Shown: positions 49,501 to 57,664 of the stretch, piece by piece | Position numbering within the stretch: position 1 is the first letter of the stretch | Layout: the number at the start of each line of letters is the position of its first letter | NCBI RefSeq assembly: GCF_049341845.1 | Contig: NZ_JBMPIT010000004.1 | Location: forward strand, 62,001-126,000 | DNA from: Curtobacterium guangdongense | GTDB taxonomy: Bacteria; Actinomycetota; Actinomycetes; Actinomycetales; Microbacteriaceae | DNA length: 64,000 nucleotides | Direction of reading: 5' to 3' | Made by a program: the position numbers and the translations under genes | The notes under the pieces: generated by a model | Told to the model about the DNA's origin: nothing | Databases searched by the model: none | The model's input: only the letters and a program-made list of their open reading frames with translations

Positions 49501-49582
49501 CGGAGACGGAGGCGAGTGGCGCTGCGAGGAGTGTCGCGGCCACCGTGGCGCACAGCAGAGTGCGGCCGACGATCTTGGGCAT
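46508..49582 (-). CDS. ExeM/NucH-type extracellular endonuclease, cell-wall anchored
   Basis: 1024 aa. Signal peptide (TLLCATVAATLLAAPLASVSVASA); a lamin-tail domain at about 36-150 (VIAEAYLKGGSANAVFNKKFVEIANP); a TDP-rich linker; an OB-like nucleic-acid-binding domain (about 240-360); and an endonuclease/exonuclease/phosphatase domain at about 510-800 with VVSLEEIEN, ANHFKSKGSG, LGDFNAY and ASDHDP as metal/catalytic motifs. A (TDPG)n linker follows, then an Ig-like repeat, LAFTG plus TM plus RRRR: a LAxTG sorting signal for class E sortase. It probably degrades extracellular DNA for nutrients or biofilm control. A possible PHO-box-like repeat lies upstream (49638-49659). Confidence 0.92.
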   Translation of the reverse strand: MPKIVGRTLLCATVAATLLAAPLASVSVASANTAGTGLVIAEAYLKGGSANAVFNKKFVEIANPTDAPVSVDGWSLQYRSATGSAAFSTSGLEGTVPANGTFLVTMAGNGATGAELPAADDTATLNTSGTTGTLVLSDQSQALTLPTGAIAAGTAGVVDLLGYGASNTFEGHVRTVDGGNTVPNGLVRQGTVDSDDNAADFSVTTTLTPTNAAGETAPTTPTDPTDPTDPTDPGAPAEAVTIAQLQGTTDTSPYVGKSVVTKGVVTAVYATGGFNGYTVQSPGTGGAIDFGTHTASDGVFVFSSATASQVAAGDYVELTGSVSEYYGLTELNVAAGGMTKLTETVPAPQAATVAFPSSDAQRESLESMLVAPQGDYTVADNYTTNQYGEIVLASGTKRLIQPTEVARPGSAAAKAVEADNAARKVTLDDGGSTNFLTQANKSIPVSWLTQGPVTVGAAATFTKPVVLDYRNDSWKFQPTSPITGATAKTDLPATFSNVRTTKPQDVGGDLKLAGFNVLNYFPTTGDQLTGCSYYTDRDGDPVTVNSGCDARGAAEQEDFERQQVKIVKAINGLGADVVSLEEIENSAEFGQDRDAAVATLVGALNAATGADTWAYVKSPKTLPASEDVIRLALIYKKDRVAPTGESTILIDPAFTNARQPVADAFRPIGGTVDDEFLVIANHFKSKGSGTGENADQGDGQGASNADRVKQATALAAFSTKMQTQYGTDKVFMLGDFNAYSQEDPMVVLDEAGYTDLGPALDSSEWSYVYSGLSGSLDHVLASPAALATVTGVDIWNINSVESVALEYSRYNYNATNLYTDDVYRASDHDPILVGFDLTGDTTPTDPGTDPTDPGTDPTDPGTDPTDPGTAPGAGQTPAPSPGAGSTPVAPSESSLTDATRGTVTAPSSARAGETITIGVGTQYAGQRVSVWMFSTPTLLGTVTVAADGTVRVTIPADAQAGSHRLAVTAADGSLIGWTTIRIDPVTGALAFTGADLTGGIAAALLLLAAGAGVLVARRRRASVA

Positions 49583-49676
49583 GCTGACCTTCGGGTCGGA
49601 GACGTGGATGGTCAGACGGTACAGACCTGCAGAGTCCCTCAGGTTGCGCCCAGGTAAATGATTGCGCTCGACAACA

Positions 49677-50423
49677 TCACGACCCGACCGGCACCCACTC
49701 CCGCCCGACCCGGTGCACCGCCGGCCCGTGCCCCGGCAGCACGATCTCGGGGATCGGCAGCGCCCGAGCGGACTCGAGCGCCACCGCGGGGTCCGCCGTG
49801 AAGAACGGCGTGATCATCCGCGGCCGCGGCGTCCACGACGCCGGCTGCGTGTCGTGCCGCGAGACGACGGCGTCCCCCGTGACGATCGCGTCCGCGGCCG
49901 GCAGGAGGTACGCGGTGGACCCGTCGGTGTGCCCGGTCGCGGGGAACGGCGTGATCGCCCGCCCCTCGAAGTCCGCTCCCGTGAAGGCCCGGACGCTCGG
50001 CACCGTGGTCGGCCGGAGCGCGTCGGACCCGATCGCGCGGGCGAGCCAGCGGAGAACCCGTGGCGACGCCAGCCGGCCGCCGATCTCCGCCGGCGTGACC
50101 TGCTGCCGCGAGGGTCCTCGCACGTTCGACACCTCGTCCGCGTGCGCCAGGACCTCGACGTGCGGGTGCTGTTCGAGGATCCCGGGGATGCCACCGACGT
50201 GGTCGACGTGCCCGTGCGTGACGTAGACGCGGCGGAGGTCGTCGAGGTCGTGTCCGGCGTACCGCACGGTGTCGAGCACCAGGTCGGTGTCGGCGGGGTA
50301 GCCAGCGTCGATGAGGGCGACGCCGTCCTCTTCCGCGAGGACGACCCAGTTCGACACGGGCCCCTCGACGAAGACCACCCCTGGTGCCACGGAGACGACG
50401 GACCGGGGTTCGCGGGAGCTCAT
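49677..50423 (-). CDS. MBL-fold metallo-hydrolase
   Basis: 248 aa. Metallo-beta-lactamase fold with the zinc motif HGHVDHVGG (residues about 70-78), a second ligand His in ATGHTDGSTAYLL, Asp in GDAVVSRHD and C-terminal His in VLPGHGP. Catalytic function is uncertain (thioesterase, glyoxalase II-like or lactonase). It overlaps truA by 4 bp and is expressed with it, but no functional link is known. Confidence 0.87.
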   Translation of the reverse strand: MSSREPRSVVSVAPGVVFVEGPVSNWVVLAEEDGVALIDAGYPADTDLVLDTVRYAGHDLDDLRRVYVTHGHVDHVGGIPGILEQHPHVEVLAHADEVSNVRGPSRQQVTPAEIGGRLASPRVLRWLARAIGSDALRPTTVPSVRAFTGADFEGRAITPFPATGHTDGSTAYLLPAADAIVTGDAVVSRHDTQPASWTPRPRMITPFFTADPAVALESARALPIPEIVLPGHGPAVHRVGREWVPVGS

Positions 50424-51322
50424 CCCCCGACGCTATCCGAGCCGGACGGTGCAGAGCGCCGCGCCCGGGTCTGCGATGCCCGCTCGGCGAGTTCGTCGTC
50501 GGCCGGGTAGCCCACCTCGGTCAGGGTGAGACCGCGCGCCGGTGCGACCTTGAACGCACTGGTCCGCTCCCCCGCGACACGCAGCTCCTCGAGACGGTCC
50601 GGTCCGAAGCGGCCCTCGCCGACGGCGATGGTCGCCCCCACCATCGCACGCACCATGGAGTGACAGAAGGCATCGGCCTGGAGGCTCGCCACCAGCACGC
50701 CGTCCGGCTCACGGTCCCAGCGGAACTCCTGCAGCGTCCTGATGGTCGTCGCGCCGTCGCGCGGCTTGCAGAACGCCGCGAAGTCGTGCAGCCCGAGCAG
50801 CGTCAGCGCACCGCGCTCCATCGCTGCCGGGTCGAGATGCCCCGGGTACCAGGTCGTGTGTCCACGACGGAGTGGATCGCGGGGGGCGTCGAGGTCCGCG
50901 ACCCGGTACGCGTAGCGCCGCCAGAGCGGGGAGAACCGGGCGTCGAACCCGTCGGGCGCGACCGAGACCCTGCTGACGACGACGTCCCCGAGCGGCCCGG
51001 CGAGCCCGTTCAGACGCTTGACGAGCCCGTCCAGCGGCGAGCGCCCCGATCCCCGCTTCGTGCTGAGCGCACCCCACTGTTCGGCGGTCAGGTCGAGGTG
51101 CGCGACCTGTCCGGTGGCGTGCACCCCGGCGTCGGTGCGTCCGGCGACGGTCAGGAGCGGCGCGCTCCCCCAGCGGCTGAACACGGTGGCGAGCGCGTCC
51201 TCGAGCGCGCCCTGCACGGTCCGCAGCCCCGGCTGCTTGGCCCACCCGGAGAACGCGGCGCCGTCGTACGCGAGGTCGAGCCGCAGCCGCACCCCGCTCT
51301 GCAGCCCGTCGGTCTCGCTCAC
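50420..51322 (-). CDS. truA: tRNA pseudouridine(38-40) synthase TruA
   Basis: 300 aa. Catalytic Asp in AGRTDAGVHATGQVAH, plus LRLDLAYDGAAFSGWAKQPGLRTVQGALE at the N-terminus and DPLRRGHTTWYPG and CHSMVRAMVGATIAVGEG: a complete TruA. It isomerises U38-U40 in tRNA anticodon arms. In many actinobacteria truA follows rplQ; here it is about 7.5 kb away with other genes between. GTG start with TACCGT-N6 upstream (leaderless pattern). Confidence 0.95.
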   Translation of the reverse strand: MSETDGLQSGVRLRLDLAYDGAAFSGWAKQPGLRTVQGALEDALATVFSRWGSAPLLTVAGRTDAGVHATGQVAHLDLTAEQWGALSTKRGSGRSPLDGLVKRLNGLAGPLGDVVVSRVSVAPDGFDARFSPLWRRYAYRVADLDAPRDPLRRGHTTWYPGHLDPAAMERGALTLLGLHDFAAFCKPRDGATTIRTLQEFRWDREPDGVLVASLQADAFCHSMVRAMVGATIAVGEGRFGPDRLEELRVAGERTSAFKVAPARGLTLTEVGYPADDELAERASQTRARRSAPSGSDSVGG

Positions 51323-51328
51323 ACCCCA

Positions 51329-51334
51329 ACGGTA
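51329..51334 (-). promoter_or_regulatory. -10 element of predicted leaderless truA transcript
   Basis: TACCGT-N6-GTG on the minus strand. Confidence 0.5.
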
Positions 51335-51411
51335 CCGATGTCAGCGCCGCGTCAGTGCCGTGTGAGTGCCAGGCGGCAGCATCGTCCTCGACATCGACGA
51401 AAGGAACTGCG

Positions 51412-52407
51412 ATGACGACGACACCACTCGCGGTGGAGGCCACCGGCCTCGTCAAGACCTTCGGGCAGAACCGCGCCGTGGACGGAGTCGACCTCCGCGT
51501 CGAGGCCGGCACCGTGTACGGCGTGCTCGGCCCGAACGGCGCCGGCAAGACGACCACGATCAGCATGCTCGCGACCCTGCTCAAGGCGGACGCCGGCGAG
51601 GCCAGGATCTTCGGCCACGACGTCCGTCGGGAGCCCCAGGAGGTCCGCCGGCTGATCGGCGTGACCGGCCAGTACGCCAGCGTCGACGAGACGCTGAGCG
51701 CGACCGAGAACCTGGTCGTGTTCTCCCGGCTGCTCGGGCTGTCCCGCGCCGAGTCGAAGCGGAAGTCCGCGGAGCTCCTCGAGCGGTTCGGCCTGACCGA
51801 GGCGGCGAAGCGCCCGCTGAAGAACTTCTCCGGTGGCATGCGTCGACGCCTGGACCTCGCGGCGAGCCTCATCGCCCAGCCGCCCCTCATCTTCCTCGAC
51901 GAGCCGACGACGGGCCTCGACCCGCGGACCCGTGCGCAGATGTGGGACACGATCCGGGAGCTCGTCACGACCGGCTCCACCGTGCTCCTGACGACGCAGT
52001 ACCTCGACGAGGCCGACCAGCTCGCCGACCGCATCGCGGTGATCGACCACGGCAGGGTCGTCGCGGAGGGCACCGGCGACGAGCTCAAGGCGTCGATCGG
52101 CACCGCGTCGCTGCAGCTCCGGCTCGCCGATGCGCTCCGACTCGACGCGGCCAGGACCATCGTGCGCCAGACGCTCGGCGTCGACGCCGTCGCGAGTCCC
52201 GAGGGCTCCCGGCTGACCGCGCCGATGGCCGAGCCGGACCGCGTCACCGACCTGCTCGTGTCGTTCCGCGACGCGGGCATCTCCCTCGCCGAGATGAGCG
52301 TGCAGAAGCCGACGCTCGACGAGGTCTTCCTGACCATCACGGGCAAGCCGACCGCCGACGCGGCCGACGAGGACGCCCAGCGCGAGCTCGAAGGGAGCAT
52401 CGCATGA
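51412..52407 (+). CDS. DrrA-like ABC exporter ATP-binding protein
   Basis: 331 aa. Walker A VLGPNGAGKTTTISMLATLL, signature FSGGMRRRLDLAASL, Walker B LIFLDEPTTGLDPRTR and DEADQLADRIAVIDHG are typical of the DrrA (daunorubicin-resistance) subfamily. The C-terminal VQKPTLDEVFLTITGKP is the DrrA regulatory tail. It pairs with the permease overlapping by 4 bp to form a drug/lipid exporter of unknown substrate. ATG with AAAGGA upstream. A SARP-type regulator is convergent immediately after the permease. Confidence 0.93.
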   Translation: MTTTPLAVEATGLVKTFGQNRAVDGVDLRVEAGTVYGVLGPNGAGKTTTISMLATLLKADAGEARIFGHDVRREPQEVRRLIGVTGQYASVDETLSATENLVVFSRLLGLSRAESKRKSAELLERFGLTEAAKRPLKNFSGGMRRRLDLAASLIAQPPLIFLDEPTTGLDPRTRAQMWDTIRELVTTGSTVLLTTQYLDEADQLADRIAVIDHGRVVAEGTGDELKASIGTASLQLRLADALRLDAARTIVRQTLGVDAVASPEGSRLTAPMAEPDRVTDLLVSFRDAGISLAEMSVQKPTLDEVFLTITGKPTADAADEDAQRELEGSIA

Positions 52408-53234
52408 CCACGCTCACCCCAGCCGCTCCGACCACCCCACGCATCACCCCGCGACCCGGGGTCGGCGGCACCGGCATCGGTGCCACGATCCGGCAGTCGT
52501 TCACGATGGCGTACCGCGGCCTGGTCAAGGTCCGTCGCACGCCGGAGCAGCTCTTCGACGTGACGCTCATGCCGATCGTCTTCACGGTGATGTTCACGTA
52601 CATCTTCGGCGGCGCGATCTCCGGCAACGTGGCGTCGTACCTGCCGATCATCATCCCGGGCATCCTCGTGCAGACGAACATCACGTCGTCGATCGTCACC
52701 GGCGTCCAGCTCCGCGAGGACATGGACAAGGGCGTGTTCGACCGGTTCAAGTCGCTGCCGATCGCCCGCATCGCCCCGCTCGCCGGAGCGCTGCTCGCCG
52801 ACACCGTCCGCTACGCCATCGCGACGACGATCACGTTCATCACCGGCTTCGCGATGGGGCTCCGACCGGAGGGCGGCTTCGGCGCGGTGGTCCTCGCCGG
52901 CCTGCTCGTCATCGTCGTCGCGTGGGCGATCAGCTGGATCTTCGCGTACTTCGGCGTCGTCGCCCGCACCGCGTCGAGCGTCTCGGGCATCTCGAACCTC
53001 GTGCTGTTCCCGCTGACGTTCCTGTCGAACGCGTTCGTCCCCGCCGACACGCTGCCGGACTGGCTGCGCTGGTTCTCCGAGGTCAACCCGATCTCGCACC
53101 TCATCACGGCGGTCCGTGAGCTCGTGAACCACGGAGCCGTCGGCGGCGACCTGGTGTTCTCGCTCGTCGGCGCAGCGGTCGTCGTCGCGGTGTTCGCCCC
53201 GCTGACGGTCCGCGCGTACATGCGGAAGGCGTGA
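52404..53234 (+). CDS. DrrB-like ABC-2 type permease
   Basis: 276 aa, six predicted membrane helices (LMPIVFTVMFTYIFGGAI, IIIPGILVQTNITSSIV, YAIATTITFITGFAMGL, VVLAGLLVIVVAWAISWIFAYFG, SGISNLVLFPLTFLSNAFVP, DLVFSLVGAAVVVAVFAPL). The RFKSLPIARIAPLAGALLADTVR coupling region is typical of ABC-2/DrrB permeases. It is translationally coupled to the ATPase gene (ATGA). It ends 3 bp from the convergent SARP gene. Confidence 0.92.
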   Translation: MTTLTPAAPTTPRITPRPGVGGTGIGATIRQSFTMAYRGLVKVRRTPEQLFDVTLMPIVFTVMFTYIFGGAISGNVASYLPIIIPGILVQTNITSSIVTGVQLREDMDKGVFDRFKSLPIARIAPLAGALLADTVRYAIATTITFITGFAMGLRPEGGFGAVVLAGLLVIVVAWAISWIFAYFGVVARTASSVSGISNLVLFPLTFLSNAFVPADTLPDWLRWFSEVNPISHLITAVRELVNHGAVGGDLVFSLVGAAVVVAVFAPLTVRAYMRKA

Positions 53235-53237
53235 CGC

Positions 53238-56200
53238 TCAGGCGCTGAAGCGCAGCTCCTCGAGCAGCGCGCGAGTCCGCGCCACGGCCTCGGCCCGGTC
53301 CCATCCGGCCGAGGCCGTCTCGGCGTCCGAGAGGGGTCCGGCACCGACGACGGCGCCGAGGACGCGGCGCAGCCGGTCGTGGGCGAGGACCGCGAAGTCC
53401 TGCCGCGAACCGAGCCGTCGCGCGAGGCCCCAGCACCGCGCCGCGTGGTCCGTCGCGCCCTGCCGGGCGGCGGCGACCGCCAGCCCGAGCAGCGTGGTCC
53501 CGATGACCGGCAGGTCGATCCACCACGGGTGCAGTCGGAGCATCACGAGCGCACCGACCCGCAGACGGCGCGGTACATCCGATCCGGACGGGAGGCCCGG
53601 CTCGGTTCCTCCGGGTCGGCTCGCCGCCGCCTCGTCCTCCGACGCGATCCGTGCCGCGCCCGCCATCAGGGTCCAGTTCGGCGCCTGCTTGCGGTGTGCG
53701 GTCACGGCGTCCCAGGCCCGCGCGTACTCGGCAGCGCCGGAGACCACGTCGCCCTCGCTCCGCGCGCACTCGGCGGCGATCGCGATCGCGAGGACGGCCA
53801 TCTGCACGGCTTCCCCGTCGGGACCGCCGCGGTTTGCCACCGGCTGGTTCGCGAGGTCCGCCGCGACCTGCCGCGCGCGGACGACGTCGCCCGTCGCCGC
53901 CGCACACAGCCCGACGGTCCAGCCGATCTCGTAGAGGTCGTCCTCGGCGCCGAAGACCTCGAGGCGGGTCCGCGCGACGTCGGCGACGACGAGCGCGTCC
54001 GCGTGCCGTCCGGTCTGCGCGAGCAGCTGGGTCATCGTGACCGCACCCGATCCCAGCGCCCACGCGTCGTCGGTCTTCGTGGCGAGCGCCTCGGCGCGCT
54101 GGGCGTAGCGGAGCGCATCGTCGAACTCCCCGTCGTTCTCCGCCAGCGGGGCGCTCAGCATGCACGCCAGGCAGGCCACGCCGTCGTCCGGGTCCTCGCG
54201 GAGCGCGGAGAGCATCCGCAGCCCGTCGTCCGGGCGGCCGAGCGTGAGCAGCAGCGCCGCCTGCGCGTCGAGGACCGGGAAGCCGGTGGTCCCCTGCCGG
54301 ACGACCCGGCGGAGCATCGCGATCGCGCGCACGGAGGTCCTGCGGTCCGTGAACGCCGCGGAACCGCCGATCAGGACGAGCCCCAGCGTCGTGGCGGCTC
54401 GGTCGCCGGGTGCCGGCTCAGCGGTCCGGAGCAGCGCGACGACCTCGGCGGCGACCGCGACGACCTCGCCGTGGGCACCGCGCAGCGTCCAGTACCCACC
54501 GAGGGCCGCGAACACCTGTGCGAGCGCCGACCGGTCCTCGGCGACGAGGCTCCAGCGCAGCAGCGTCACGAGGTTGTCGGCCTCGCGGCCGATCTCGCGG
54601 AACCACCGTCGCTGCGGCTCCCCGGTCGCCGTGAAGACGTTGCGGGTGGCGGCGAAGTCCCGTGCCCAGCGGATCATCGCCGCGCGGACCTCCTCCGTGC
54701 GCCCGCGTTCGTCGAGTCGGGCGGCGCCGAACTCCCGGACGGTCTCGAGCAGCCGGTACCGGATGTCGGCGCCCTCGTGCTCGACGAGCTGGACGAGGGA
54801 CTGCTCGACGAGCTCGGCGAGGGCGTCCAGTGCATCGTCCCGCCGCTCGGGTGCCGCGACGGCCTCGACCGCGTCGACCGCGAGGCCGTCCGGGAAGAGC
54901 GCCAGCCGGGTCAGCAGGTCCTGGGCACCGTCGTCGAGGAGCCGCCAGCTCCACTCGATGACGGCGAGCAGGGTCCGATGCCGCTCGGGGGCGCTCCGAT
55001 CGCCGCCACGGAGCAACGCGAAGCGGTCGTCGAGCCGGCGTTCGATCTCCTCGACGCCCATCCCGCGGATCCGCGCGGCGGCGAGCTCGATCGCGAGCGG
55101 CGACCCGTCGAGCCGCGTGCAGATGCGCCGCACGGTGTCGAACGGCAGGACGGCACCGGGGCGGGCGGCTCGTGCGCGGTCGGTGAACAGCCGGACCGCC
55201 GCGCCGTCCGCGTCGACGGGCAGCGGTGCGAGCGGCGCGACGACCTCGCCGGCGATGGCGAGCGGCGCACGCGACGTCGTGAGGATGCGGAGCGACGGGA
55301 TCCCGGCGAGCAGGTCGGCGGCGAACGCGGCGACGTCCTCGACGAGGTGTTCGCAGTTGTCGAGCACGAGCACGGTGGGTTCCTCGCCGAGCGCACGGAA
55401 CACCCGGCCGCGGAGGTCGGCGACGACCGCGTCCCGCAGCGCCCGGGCGGACCGCACCTCGGCGATCCCGAGCAGTGCTCCGAGGGCGGGGACGACGTCC
55501 TCGCCGGCGGCCAGTGGTGCGAGCTCGAGCACCACCACGCTGCGGTCGGCCGGGAGCGCCGCGGCGACCGCCTGCGCGAGCCGGGTCTTCCCGAGCCCGC
55601 CGGCACCGAGGACGGTCACCAGCCGTTCGTGGGACAGGAGGTCCGTGACGGCGGCGAGGTCGGCCTCCCGTCCGACCAGCGCGTTCGGCGCGGCACGCAG
55701 GCCGATCCGTCGGACGCTGCCGGAGGCGGACGCCGTCCGGCGGAGCAGGTCGGCGTTCAGCCGCACCAGGTCGGCGGACGGATCGGCGCCGAGACCGTCC
55801 GCCAGGCGCTCCCGGTGGGCCGCGAAGACCGCGAGCGCCTCGGTGGTCCGGCCGGCCGCGGCGAGGGCGCGCATCGATCCGGACACCGCGACCTCGTCGA
55901 ACGGGTCGGCCGCCGCTTCTTCGTGCCACAACCCGACGGCCGCGTCGGCGTCTCCGGCGTCGAGCATCGCCGTGCCGAGCGCCCGGCGGAGCGCACGTCG
56001 AGCGGCCTCGGCGCGTTCCGCGAGCGCCGTGCCGAGGTCGCCCTCGACATCGGCGCCCGGATCGCCCCGCCAGAGCGCGAGCGCCGCCCGACTCGTGTCG
56101 TCGGACGTGTGCCGGGCCCCGGCGACGCGTTCGGCACGGACCAGGTCGACGTCGTCCGGTCGGACGTCGAGCGCGTACCCGGTGCTCGTCGACACCACGA

Positions 56201-56444
56201 GCCCCTCGGCCGTGCTCCGTCGGAGCCGGGACACCAGGGTCTGCAGGGCCGCTCGCGCACCCTTCGGCGGTGCGTCGGTCCAGAGCTCGTCGATGAGCGC
56301 GTCCGTCGTCATCGCATGCCCGCGGGCGAGCACGAGGGCCGTCAGGAACGCCCGCGGGAGCGCCCCGGGGACGGGCACCGGTGCGCCGGACGGGTCCTCG
56401 ACGAGGACCGGTCCGAGGACGGCGATGCGGGGGTGCTGCGGCAC
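53238..56444 (-). CDS. SARP/AfsR-like transcriptional regulator (BTAD + NTPase)
   Basis: 1068 aa. N-terminal OmpR-type winged helix (residues 5-95), bacterial transcriptional activator domain (about 100-245), a STAND/NB-ARC-like ATPase with P-loop GAGGLGKT at 280-287, LVLDNCEHLVEDVA (Walker B) and LTTSRAPLAIAGE, then a long helical/TPR-like C-terminal half. A LuxR-type HTH is not seen. Such regulators control secondary metabolism or exporters; the convergent DrrAB-type exporter is a plausible but unproven target. GTG start with TAGACT-N6 (leaderless). A copy of the dispersed GGGAGGC motif lies inside the gene at 53585-53605. Confidence 0.92.
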   Translation of the reverse strand: MPQHPRIAVLGPVLVEDPSGAPVPVPGALPRAFLTALVLARGHAMTTDALIDELWTDAPPKGARAALQTLVSRLRRSTAEGLVVSTSTGYALDVRPDDVDLVRAERVAGARHTSDDTSRAALALWRGDPGADVEGDLGTALAERAEAARRALRRALGTAMLDAGDADAAVGLWHEEAAADPFDEVAVSGSMRALAAAGRTTEALAVFAAHRERLADGLGADPSADLVRLNADLLRRTASASGSVRRIGLRAAPNALVGREADLAAVTDLLSHERLVTVLGAGGLGKTRLAQAVAAALPADRSVVVLELAPLAAGEDVVPALGALLGIAEVRSARALRDAVVADLRGRVFRALGEEPTVLVLDNCEHLVEDVAAFAADLLAGIPSLRILTTSRAPLAIAGEVVAPLAPLPVDADGAAVRLFTDRARAARPGAVLPFDTVRRICTRLDGSPLAIELAAARIRGMGVEEIERRLDDRFALLRGGDRSAPERHRTLLAVIEWSWRLLDDGAQDLLTRLALFPDGLAVDAVEAVAAPERRDDALDALAELVEQSLVQLVEHEGADIRYRLLETVREFGAARLDERGRTEEVRAAMIRWARDFAATRNVFTATGEPQRRWFREIGREADNLVTLLRWSLVAEDRSALAQVFAALGGYWTLRGAHGEVVAVAAEVVALLRTAEPAPGDRAATTLGLVLIGGSAAFTDRRTSVRAIAMLRRVVRQGTTGFPVLDAQAALLLTLGRPDDGLRMLSALREDPDDGVACLACMLSAPLAENDGEFDDALRYAQRAEALATKTDDAWALGSGAVTMTQLLAQTGRHADALVVADVARTRLEVFGAEDDLYEIGWTVGLCAAATGDVVRARQVAADLANQPVANRGGPDGEAVQMAVLAIAIAAECARSEGDVVSGAAEYARAWDAVTAHRKQAPNWTLMAGAARIASEDEAAASRPGGTEPGLPSGSDVPRRLRVGALVMLRLHPWWIDLPVIGTTLLGLAVAAARQGATDHAARCWGLARRLGSRQDFAVLAHDRLRRVLGAVVGAGPLSDAETASAGWDRAEAVARTRALLEELRFSA

Positions 56445-56450
56445 GCAGTG

Positions 56451-56456
56451 AGTCTA
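56451..56456 (-). promoter_or_regulatory. -10 element of predicted leaderless SARP transcript
   Basis: TAGACT-N6-GTG on the minus strand. Confidence 0.55.
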
Positions 56457-56512
56457 CGGACGGTGTTGTGCGATCGTGATGCGCGCACCGATCGGCCGTC
56501 ACCACGGAGCCC

Positions 56513-56518
56513 TAGCCT
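56513..56518 (+). promoter_or_regulatory. -10 element of predicted leaderless lipoprotein transcript
   Basis: TAGCCT-N6-ATG on the plus strand, divergent from the SARP promoter 56 bp away. Confidence 0.5.
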
Positions 56519-56524
56519 GAACGC

Positions 56525-57664
56525 ATGCACATCTTCACGAGGGGGGTCGTGGCCGTCGCGCTCGCGACCACGGCGGTCGTCACCGTCGCCGGTTGTTCCA
56601 CCGCGTCGTCCGCAGGGCCGACACCGGCGCCGTCGCGCAGCGTCGCACCGTCGGCCACACCCACAGAGACGGACGCCCGCGTCGACTTCGGGCCGTCGCC
56701 GGAGTCGGACGGCGTGCCGACCTGTGCGCAGCTGCTGCCGTCGGACCTCGTCACCCGAGCGGTCCCCGGCACCACCGTGCTCGACCCGATGACGACGCAG
56801 GACCACGTCCTCGGCGCCTGGACGACCGCGCGGACCAACGGCGGTGCCGTCTGCTGGAGCACCAACGGTGTCTCGCTGCTCGACGACGTCAGCCCCGGCA
56901 AGCAGGGCGATCCGATGTACGAGGGCGTCCGGCTGTCGGTGCTGCCGGACGCGGCCCCCGAGTACGCCGACGCCACCGAGCACGTCGATCCGTCGGTGGA
57001 CCCCACGCCGGTGTACTGCGGGGCCTCCGATGCCGCCCGGGTGAGCTGCAGCGGGCGTGTGCTCGCCGGGAATGCCTGGATCGACCTCTCCCTGACCCGC
57101 CTGCAGACCACGACGGACGCCACCTCGGAGCAGGTGCAGCCGGCGTTCCAGGCGCTCCTGGACCACGTGGAGGAGACCGTCGCCGCAGCACCGGTCGCAG
57201 GCGTGCAGACCGAGCACGCGGCAGCGTCCTGGAAGCCGAGTACCTGCACGGCTGACCGCGTGAACGCCGTGACGGCCGTCGCACTCGTCGACCCGTGGTC
57301 ACTCGGCTCCGACGTCGGCGCCGAGCCGACCTACTACTCGCTCAACCGTCTCGAGGCCGCGGCGTGCTCGTTCGGTCACGCTGATCAGCCCTTCTCGCGG
57401 ACCGGGGCCTCGTACTCGTCGATGCCCGACTCGGGATGGGTCGTGAGCGCGCGTCTCGGCGCAGGGCTCATCGACCGGCACGACCGGCTCGAGCTCGACG
57501 GTCTCGCCGAGGACGCCGCCGCCTGGCGCACGTGCGACGAGGCCGCGTGCTCCGTCGACGTCGTGCAGGACGGCACCTGGACGCACTTCGTCCTGTTCTC
57601 CTGGGCCGCTCCGAACACGAGCTCGGCGATCGAGCGCTGGGCGGAGTCGTCCCTCACCGCGTGA
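56525..57664 (+). CDS. Hypothetical secreted lipoprotein
   Basis: 379 aa. Lipobox TVAGC puts the lipidated Cys at residue 24. A Pro/Ser/Thr linker (25-60) is followed by two halves that each open with a similar pattern: PTCAQLLPSDLVTR..., then CTADRVNAV.... Six or more Cys in the mature part (for example CAQLL, GAVCWS, YCGASD, VSCSG, AACSFG, RTCDEAACS) suggest disulphides in the extracellular domain. I do not recognise the family. It is divergent from the SARP regulator and overlaps the convergent FUSC gene by 11 bp. Confidence 0.75.
   Translation: MHIFTRGVVAVALATTAVVTVAGCSTASSAGPTPAPSRSVAPSATPTETDARVDFGPSPESDGVPTCAQLLPSDLVTRAVPGTTVLDPMTTQDHVLGAWTTARTNGGAVCWSTNGVSLLDDVSPGKQGDPMYEGVRLSVLPDAAPEYADATEHVDPSVDPTPVYCGASDAARVSCSGRVLAGNAWIDLSLTRLQTTTDATSEQVQPAFQALLDHVEETVAAAPVAGVQTEHAAASWKPSTCTADRVNAVTAVALVDPWSLGSDVGAEPTYYSLNRLEAAACSFGHADQPFSRTGASYSSMPDSGWVVSARLGAGLIDRHDRLELDGLAEDAAAWRTCDEAACSVDVVQDGTWTHFVLFSWAAPNTSSAIERWAESSLTA

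Noticed and set aside
53379..56792. A 1137-codon plus-strand frame opposite the SARP gene
   Set aside because: Composition is that of an antisense shadow; the minus strand contains full BTAD and P-loop motifs.
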